Positions 42,703 through 46,987 of a DNA stretch of 46,987 nt are shown one piece after another. Every line of letters starts with the position of its first letter. Position 1 is the first letter of the stretch. The DNA lies in assembly GCA_017464085.1 (NCBI GenBank), contig JAFUEE010000050.1:1-46987 (forward strand), given 5' to 3'. The notes beneath the pieces are model-generated. The model saw nothing but the letters and a program-made list of their open reading frames with translations. It had not been told where the DNA came from and did no database searches. The position numbers and the translations under genes were made by a program. Origin of the DNA: Pseudomonadota bacterium (GTDB taxonomy: Bacteria; Myxococcota_A; Bradymonadia; UBA4248).

Positions 42703-42738
42703 GCCGTCATGCAAGTATAATGATGCGAATATGACGGC
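42703..42738. promoter_or_regulatory. 8-bp inverted repeat flanking a TATAAT box
   Basis: GCCGTCAT (42703-42710) and ATGACGGC (42731-42738) surround TATAAT (42716-42721; TATACT on the minus strand). It could be the operator/promoter of a leader transcript to the HARE-HTH gene. No good -35 was found on either strand. Confidence 0.35.
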
Positions 42739-42749
42739 CACGTGTTGGT

Positions 42750-42978
42750 GCGCGCCTATCGCGTTGCGATACGTTGCGCTTGTGGCGCGCCTATGCCTGA
42801 CGGCATACGCCGCGTTTTTTGTGGGCGCGCCTATGCTGCGCATACGGCGCGTGTGTGGCGCGCCTATCGCGTTGCGATACGCCGCGCGGCATCGAGGGCA
42901 TCGATGATGCCCACGGTCACTCAGATAGCGCCCCGTCGGAGCGCTGTGGCGCGCCTATCGCGTTGCGATACGTCGCGC
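42750..42978. repeat. array of five two-tier palindromic repeats
   Basis: Inner stems: TATCGC/GCGATA, loop GTT (42757-42771, 42865-42879 and 42956-42970); TATGCC/GGCATA, loop TGAC (42792-42807); TATGC/GCATA, loop TGC (42832-42844). All are preceded by GGCGCGCC or CGCGCC and followed by CG and a GCGC block as the outer stem. Outer flanks are nearly constant here while the inner stems vary. No gene is present from 42385 to 43059. Confidence 0.9.
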
Positions 42979-43059
42979 ATTTCCTCTGGTGAAAACGCGC
43001 TCCCCATTGCACACATAATGTGCTAAGTTCAATAAGGGATTTGCCCGAAGGAGGTTTGT

Positions 43060-44016
43060 ATGCCGCGATACATCAACCCATATACGGATTTTGGTTTTAA
43101 GCGCTTGTTCGGGACGGAGCCGAACAAGGCGATTCTCATCGCTTTTCTGAACGCATTGTTTGAGCAGGCGACTGAGCCAGGCCTCGAAAAGCATGTGATT
43201 ACTGACCTGAATTACCTTCCTGGGGAGCATCTTGGCATTCTCGAAACGGACAGACGCGCGGTGTTTGACGTATATTGCGAGACCGAGTCTGGGAAGAAAA
43301 TCATCGTCGAGATGCAGAATTCCTATCAGCAGTTCTATAAAGACCGATCTATATACTATGCGTCTATTCCCATTCACGAACAGGGATTGAAAGGCGACTG
43401 GAACTATAAATTGAATGCGGTCTATGTCGTGTCAATTATGAATTTTTCTTTTGGGGCGGATAGTCTCCAGACAGAGGATGGCACGGATAAGACTTCCGCT
43501 TCAGAGCTGAATCAGTATTATCATACGCGCGTGATGCTGATGGACACACGCCAGAAGACTGTATTTTCCGATAAATTGACGCTTCTGTTTCTGGAGACTA
43601 AAAAGTTTAACAAAACCGAAAGCGAACTCACCACTCAGCTCGACAAATGGATGTATTTGCTCAAAAATATATCCGATATGATGGAACAGCCCAAAACAAT
43701 TTTTGAACCGATATTTGTACAATTTATGGAACAGGCTGAAATTGCCCGCTTTACGCCCCAGGAACGACGAGGCTATGATGTGAGCATGATGGCATATCGG
43801 GATGTGAAGAATAGCGTGGATACAGCGCGTAATGATGGTCTCAAGGATGGCATGGAGAAAGGAGTAAAGATGGGCAAAGCCGAGGACCTCGTGAATTTGA
43901 TGGAGAGTTTAAAGTGGAGTATCGAACAGGCCCTGCAAGCACTCAAAATCCCGGAAGCCAAATGGGACGACTACCGCGCGCTCGTTGCGCAGCTCGAATC
44001 GCATCCGGCCATTTAA
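43060..44016 (+). CDS. Rpn family recombination-promoting nuclease / putative transposase
   Basis: The protein is 318 aa with a strong GGAGG. RYINPYTDFGFKRLFGTEPN at the start and the PD-(D/E)XK core FDVYCETESGKKIIVEMQN (Asp, then E-x-Q in place of E-x-K) are diagnostic of the Rpn/PDDEXK_2 family. IYYASIPIHEQ and the C-terminal helical tail with GLKDGMEKGVKMGKAE repeats are also usual. Members cut DNA and promote RecA-independent recombination in E. coli, and some are proposed defence or mobile genes. It is flanked by repeat arrays on both sides. Confidence 0.93.
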   Translation: MPRYINPYTDFGFKRLFGTEPNKAILIAFLNALFEQATEPGLEKHVITDLNYLPGEHLGILETDRRAVFDVYCETESGKKIIVEMQNSYQQFYKDRSIYYASIPIHEQGLKGDWNYKLNAVYVVSIMNFSFGADSLQTEDGTDKTSASELNQYYHTRVMLMDTRQKTVFSDKLTLLFLETKKFNKTESELTTQLDKWMYLLKNISDMMEQPKTIFEPIFVQFMEQAEIARFTPQERRGYDVSMMAYRDVKNSVDTARNDGLKDGMEKGVKMGKAEDLVNLMESLKWSIEQALQALKIPEAKWDDYRALVAQLESHPAI

Positions 44017-44050
44017 GAGGTACTCGTATTATTGTCGCGCCTCGAAAGCC

Positions 44051-44084
44051 CGCCAGGAGTTTCAGGGTTTAGCTCCTGGTTGGC
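44051..44084. repeat. stem-loop after the Rpn gene
   Basis: CCAGGAG (44053-44059) pairs with CTCCTGG (44073-44079), with an outer GCC/GGC. No T-run follows, so it is not a clear terminator. Confidence 0.55.
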
Positions 44085-44105
44085 GCAAAGCGCCTACAGG
44101 GGGAA

Positions 44106-44991
44106 TCAATAGTTTAACCACAAAGCGGGACGCACTTCTGGGCACTGCCTGATTGCGCTGCCATCTTTAGGATAGTAGTACCCATCAACAGAATTGCGTA
44201 GATCGCCAGTTCTAGTGTAGTCAATAGCGCCAAGATGATTCACATACCTAGCCGTAGTAGGATATTTCTTGATTGACGTGCGAAGCCACCACCAAGAATA
44301 CCTTTTGCAGCGAAGTTTGGTACATAGTTTACTCGCTGGACCGCCAAGCTCTCCATGGCTAGGCCATTCCTGGCGTATTTCAGGTATATATTCTATGAGT
44401 TCGTCAACACTAAGTAGAAATACATAATCTTTAGTGGGAGTCCCGCCCATGCCAAGATCTGGATTGCCATTATTTACAACTGTAGTTTTATGTATCAATG
44501 CTTTCTCTTTACGGGTAAATGCTTGGGAGATAAAATTGTCTGAGGTGTAGTCTCTGTCTAGGGCATTTTCACTCGGACCATAGCCGTTAAGCCAAGAGCG
44601 TATGGTACTTCGTTCCCAGGTTACGGGTTCGAGTCTCTCATGGAACGCTCTTTCCCCGAGAGTATCCATGGACAACAACATGAAGCGACGATGGACGGTG
44701 TCGTTGGCCAAAATATACCATTCGATTGGGGAACCGTTGTAGTTTCCGAAGAGTAACTTGCCACCACGTTCGCAACTGGGGTGACATACAAACTCTTCGT
44801 TGGTTTTGTTACATCCAATGCTTAAGGAAGCTCTGAATAATTCGAAAACCTCCTGGGGATGCGGGCGTCTCGCCCGCACAAAACTTATGCGTCTGAAATA
44901 CTATTGTCCAAAAAACGGCAATTGTTCAGACCTTCCTTAAGACTCCCAATAGGACTGCGAGGGATAGGACGACAGTAATATGCTTTCTCAT
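44106..44991 (-). pseudogene. DUF6273-like lipoprotein gene split by a 111-bp element
   Basis: The gene starts at ATG 44991 with AAAGGAG 7 bases upstream and encodes MRKHITVVLSLAVLLGVL. It then meets TTAA and an inserted element that brings in a stop. Beyond the second TTAA the frame resumes SIGCNKTNEE and continues to the stop at 44106. Joining across the insert gives GVLSIGC, a perfect lipobox. The body has DUF6273-type marks: WERSTIRSWLNGY, AFTRKEKALI, VFLLSVDELI, YSWWWLRTS and a final EVRPALWLNY. The downstream ORF can only start inside the element, without a signal peptide. The gene is more AT-rich than its neighbours, suggesting acquisition. Confidence 0.85.
44826..44936. mobile_element. 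111-bp miniature inverted-repeat element with TTAA target duplication
   Basis: The ends GGAAGCTCTGAATAATT and (inverted) GGAAGGTCTGAACAATT match at 15 of 17 bases. TTAA flanks it at 44822-44825 and 44937-44940. The interior has a GCGGGC-GTCTC-GCCCGC hairpin (44861-44877) and no ORF. Without a transposase it must have been moved in trans. TTAA target sites are known for some IS families (I recall IS701-like) and piggyBac relatives; the exact family is not determined. Confidence 0.85.
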
Positions 44992-45284
44992 CAGAATACT
45001 CCTTTAAACAGCAATAAACAGCCTTGCGAATTGACGGGAATGCCTGAGTGTTTCATCAGATGCATTCTTCTTTTGGGGTGTGTTATCCTTTCTTTATGTG
45101 ATTCAAATATTGCTTATAACAAAATGCTCCATACATTTCCATCAGGCGATATGCATTGGGCAAGCCTTGATGTGGAAATGTATTGGCGATGATGGCTTTT
45201 AAAGATTTGTTTTTAAACTTAATGGTAATCAGAGTGCATGAACCGGGGGTGTACGCGCAGCGGATGCGTCTGGCGGTCTGGATT
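44992..45284. other. intergenic, one long inverted repeat, no gene
   Basis: A 70-codon ORF lacks a ribosome binding site and family features. ATACATTTCCA (45131-45141) pairs with TGGAAATGTAT (45173-45183), an 11-bp perfect stem with flanking CC/GG. It may be a cruciform or the remains of another small element. Confidence 0.5.
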
Positions 45285-45352
45285 GGCGTGCCGTATGCCG
45301 TAGGCATAGGCGCGCCCACCGTGCGGCGTATCGGCGCAGGCGATAGCCGCAC
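45285..45352. repeat. two copies of the two-tier palindromic repeat
   Basis: Copy 1 (45285-45316): outer GGCGTGCC/GGCGCGCC with one G-T pair, inner TATGCC/GGCATA, loop GTA. Copy 2 (45321-45352): outer GTGCGGC/GCCGCAC, inner TATCG/CGATA. They are upstream of the AAA-ATPase gene. Confidence 0.85.
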
Positions 45353-45479
45353 CACATCAAGAAAACACTCGCCATTTGGTAATGAGCGAGTTATGGTGGG
45401 GAGAACGATTGACAGTAGGGCATGTCATGCTGTCGGTCTGGTGATTACCGTGACAGAATCACGATCATCGGGAGGTGCT

Positions 45480-46987
45480 ATGAAGGCACGGAACATTCGG
45501 GTTACGACGTCAGATTTTGGAAACATTCGCAGGTCAAATGGGATTTACGTGGACAAAACGTCTCTCATTTACGAGATGGTTCATGATGATTTTGCGATTT
45601 TCCTGTCGCGTCCGCGCCGGTTCGGGAAGTCGCTGCTCGTTTCAGTGCTTCAGGCCTATTTTGAGGGAAAGCGGGAGCTGTTCGACGGGCTGGCGATGGC
45701 AGAATTGGAGCAGGAGTGGGTGCAGTTCCCGGTGTTTAAGTTCGATCTTAGCCCCATTCATTATGAGCGACCGGATCAGCTGGCGGATGTATTGGACACA
45801 GGGCTTGCGCCTTATGAGAGCATTTATGGGCGTGCGAAGAGTGATAATCCTGGTCTTCGTCTTCACAACTTAATCCGACGTGCATGCGATAAGACTGGGC
45901 AGCAGGCGGTCGTTTTGGTTGACGAGTACGATGCGCCGTTGCTCGATGTCATGCGCGAGGAAGCGTTCGATCCGCTCCGTGACATGTTGCAGGGGTTCTA
46001 TAAAGTTTTGAAGGAATCCACGGCTTATCTGCGCTTTGTATTTTTGACGGGAATTACGAAATTCAGTCAGCTGAGCATATTCAGTGCGCTGAGCAATTTG
46101 ACGGATATTTCATTGGATCCGAAATATGCCGCGATTTGCGGCATTACGCGGGATGAACTGGTGACGACGCTTATGCCTGAAGTTGAGGCTATGGCGGAAA
46201 AACGAGGACAAAGTGTAGAAAAAATATTGTCTGATCTTAAAAAACGCTATGACGGTTATCATTTTACCGAGGATTGTCCGGATATTTATAATCCGTTCAG
46301 CCTTTTGAACTGCCTGAAACATCAGAAATTTAGAAACTATTGGTATTCAACGGGCACGCCGACGCTTTTGACGAAAGAAATCGGGCATTACACCATAAAA
46401 CCGGAGGATTTGGATCATTTCAATGCAAGCGAGATGGAATTGAATGCGCCGATGGAAAGGGCGGAAACGCCGATTCCGGTGCTGTACCAGAGCGGTTATG
46501 TGACGATAAAATCATTCAAAAATGGTCGGTATAGGCTGGGATTCCCGAATGAGGAAGTTCGCGTGAGCTTTTTGAAGGGGCTGATGCCATATTATTCCAA
46601 ATTGCCTGAGCGTGAGAATATATCTTTTATTATGTCGCTCATGGATGCTCTTGACGGGCGAGATGTCGATCAGGCCATGACGCTGATGCGCAGCTTTATA
46701 AGTTCTATTCCATATAATGCCGAGCGCCAGGATGAGGCGCATTATAAAACAATATTTTATTTGATATTTAGAATTGCTTCGGAATTCTGTGTCCGCACGG
46801 AAGAATGCACGGCTGCCGGGCGAACCGATGCTTTGATAGAAACGGATGATACAGTTTTTGTATTTGAATTCAAACTGAATGGGACTGCGGAAGAAGCATT
46901 GAAGCAGATTGATGATAAGGGCTATGCCATTCCCTACGAAGCTGATGATAAAAAGGTTATTAAGATTGGCGTGAGTTTTGACAAGGA
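45480..46987 (+). CDS. AAA-ATPase-like protein with C-terminal PD-(D/E)XK nuclease domain, 3' end outside window
   Basis: At least 502 codons are open to the window edge. The ATG at 45480 follows GGGAGG. The N-terminal AAA-ATPase-like domain starts with VTTSDFGNIRRSNGIYVDKT and has the variant P-loop SRPRRFGKSLLVS and Walker B VVLVDEYDAP. The sensor-like FVFLTGITKFSQLSIFSALS follows. The C-terminal PD-(D/E)XK domain shows GRTDALIE (Asp) and FVFEFKLNG (E-x-K), then GYAIPY and KVIKIGVSF. This layout (PF09820 plus PF08011-type) is widespread in Bacteroidales and gut bacteria, often in many copies, with unknown function. Only the last few codons appear to be missing. Confidence 0.93.
   Translation, partial: MKARNIRVTTSDFGNIRRSNGIYVDKTSLIYEMVHDDFAIFLSRPRRFGKSLLVSVLQAYFEGKRELFDGLAMAELEQEWVQFPVFKFDLSPIHYERPDQLADVLDTGLAPYESIYGRAKSDNPGLRLHNLIRRACDKTGQQAVVLVDEYDAPLLDVMREEAFDPLRDMLQGFYKVLKESTAYLRFVFLTGITKFSQLSIFSALSNLTDISLDPKYAAICGITRDELVTTLMPEVEAMAEKRGQSVEKILSDLKKRYDGYHFTEDCPDIYNPFSLLNCLKHQKFRNYWYSTGTPTLLTKEIGHYTIKPEDLDHFNASEMELNAPMERAETPIPVLYQSGYVTIKSFKNGRYRLGFPNEEVRVSFLKGLMPYYSKLPERENISFIMSLMDALDGRDVDQAMTLMRSFISSIPYNAERQDEAHYKTIFYLIFRIASEFCVRTEECTAAGRTDALIETDDTVFVFEFKLNGTAEEALKQIDDKGYAIPYEADDKKVIKIGVSFDK

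Noticed and set aside
42750..42978. CRISPR array, because of regularly recurring similar units.
   Set aside because: Unit spacing is irregular, units are self-complementary with changing inner sequence, no unique spacers exist between constant repeats, and no cas gene is nearby.
44620..44640. GGGTTCGAGTCTC on the plus strand, looking like a tRNA T-arm.
   Set aside because: It lies inside the minus-strand DUF6273-like coding sequence (WERSTIR region), and no acceptor, D or anticodon arms surround it.
44980..45192. Plus-strand 70-aa ORF with a hydrophobic stretch.
   Set aside because: No ribosome binding site. It overlaps the start of the DUF6273-like gene and the 11-bp inverted repeat.

Overview
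The window comes from a Gram-negative bacterium of moderate-to-high GC. Lipoprotein signal peptides are abundant. It also carries a Myxococcota-style Ser/Thr kinase with PEGA repeats, a PP2C phosphatase, an FHA-GAF-sigma54 activator and a HARE-HTH/REase-like protein. I infer a deltaproteobacterial/Myxococcota-like lineage, but no rRNA is present to confirm it. Rpn and AAA-ATPase/PD-(D/E)XK genes at the right end, together with dense palindromic repeats, mark that end as a mobile accessory region. No tRNA, rRNA, CRISPR array or complete transposase gene was seen.

Layout. 1-2 kb: a truncated Cys-rich lipoprotein, a heptamer repeat, and a small protein ending in five copies of an 8-residue Cys/Asp/Lys repeat. 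2-4 kb (minus): an M50 intramembrane protease, then rplI and rpsF side by side without rpsR. 4.7-10.3 kb: recD2, a lipoprotein and a PEGA-domain Ser/Thr kinase. 10.4-13.9 kb: an orphan domain resembling the N-terminus of type IIG restriction enzymes, a serine hydrolase broken by one amber codon, ruvX, and a degenerate receiver protein. 14-19.3 kb: trpB, a GH13 glycosidase, trmJ and ftsZ. 20.1-27.8 kb: a tightly packed plus-strand run encoding lipoproteins, a PP2C phosphatase, an acyl-CoA dehydrogenase, a UDG-fold protein and a sigma54 activator with an FHA domain. 27.9-32.6 kb: a polysaccharide export operon with a periplasmic protein, an outer-membrane barrel, a short OPX protein and a Wzc-type tyrosine kinase. 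32.8-36.1 kb (minus): an acyltransferase, an aldehyde dehydrogenase and nth. 36.6-42.4 kb: a lytic transglycosylase lipoprotein, a nucleotidyltransferase-fold protein, an orphan OmpR-type regulator, and a convergent HARE-HTH/REase-like gene. 43-47 kb: an Rpn nuclease, a DUF6273-like lipoprotein gene split by a miniature element, and an AAA-ATPase with a PD-(D/E)XK tail that runs off the window.

Three signals stand out. (1) More than twenty copies of a two-tier hairpin occur in gene gaps. The inner stem keeps TA...TA at its base but changes sequence with compensating changes on both arms. (2) The HARE-HTH/REase-like gene has a hairpin whose 3' arm is its own Shine-Dalgarno, behind a multibranched foldable region, so it may have a riboswitch-like leader. 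(3) A 111-bp element flanked by TTAA has split a lipoprotein signal peptide; removing it in silico restores a perfect lipobox.

The kinase, the phosphatase and the FHA-domain activator could form a phospho-Ser/Thr pathway. The barrel, short OPX and tyrosine kinase look like the export end of a Wzx/Wzy-type polysaccharide system whose polymerising genes lie elsewhere.
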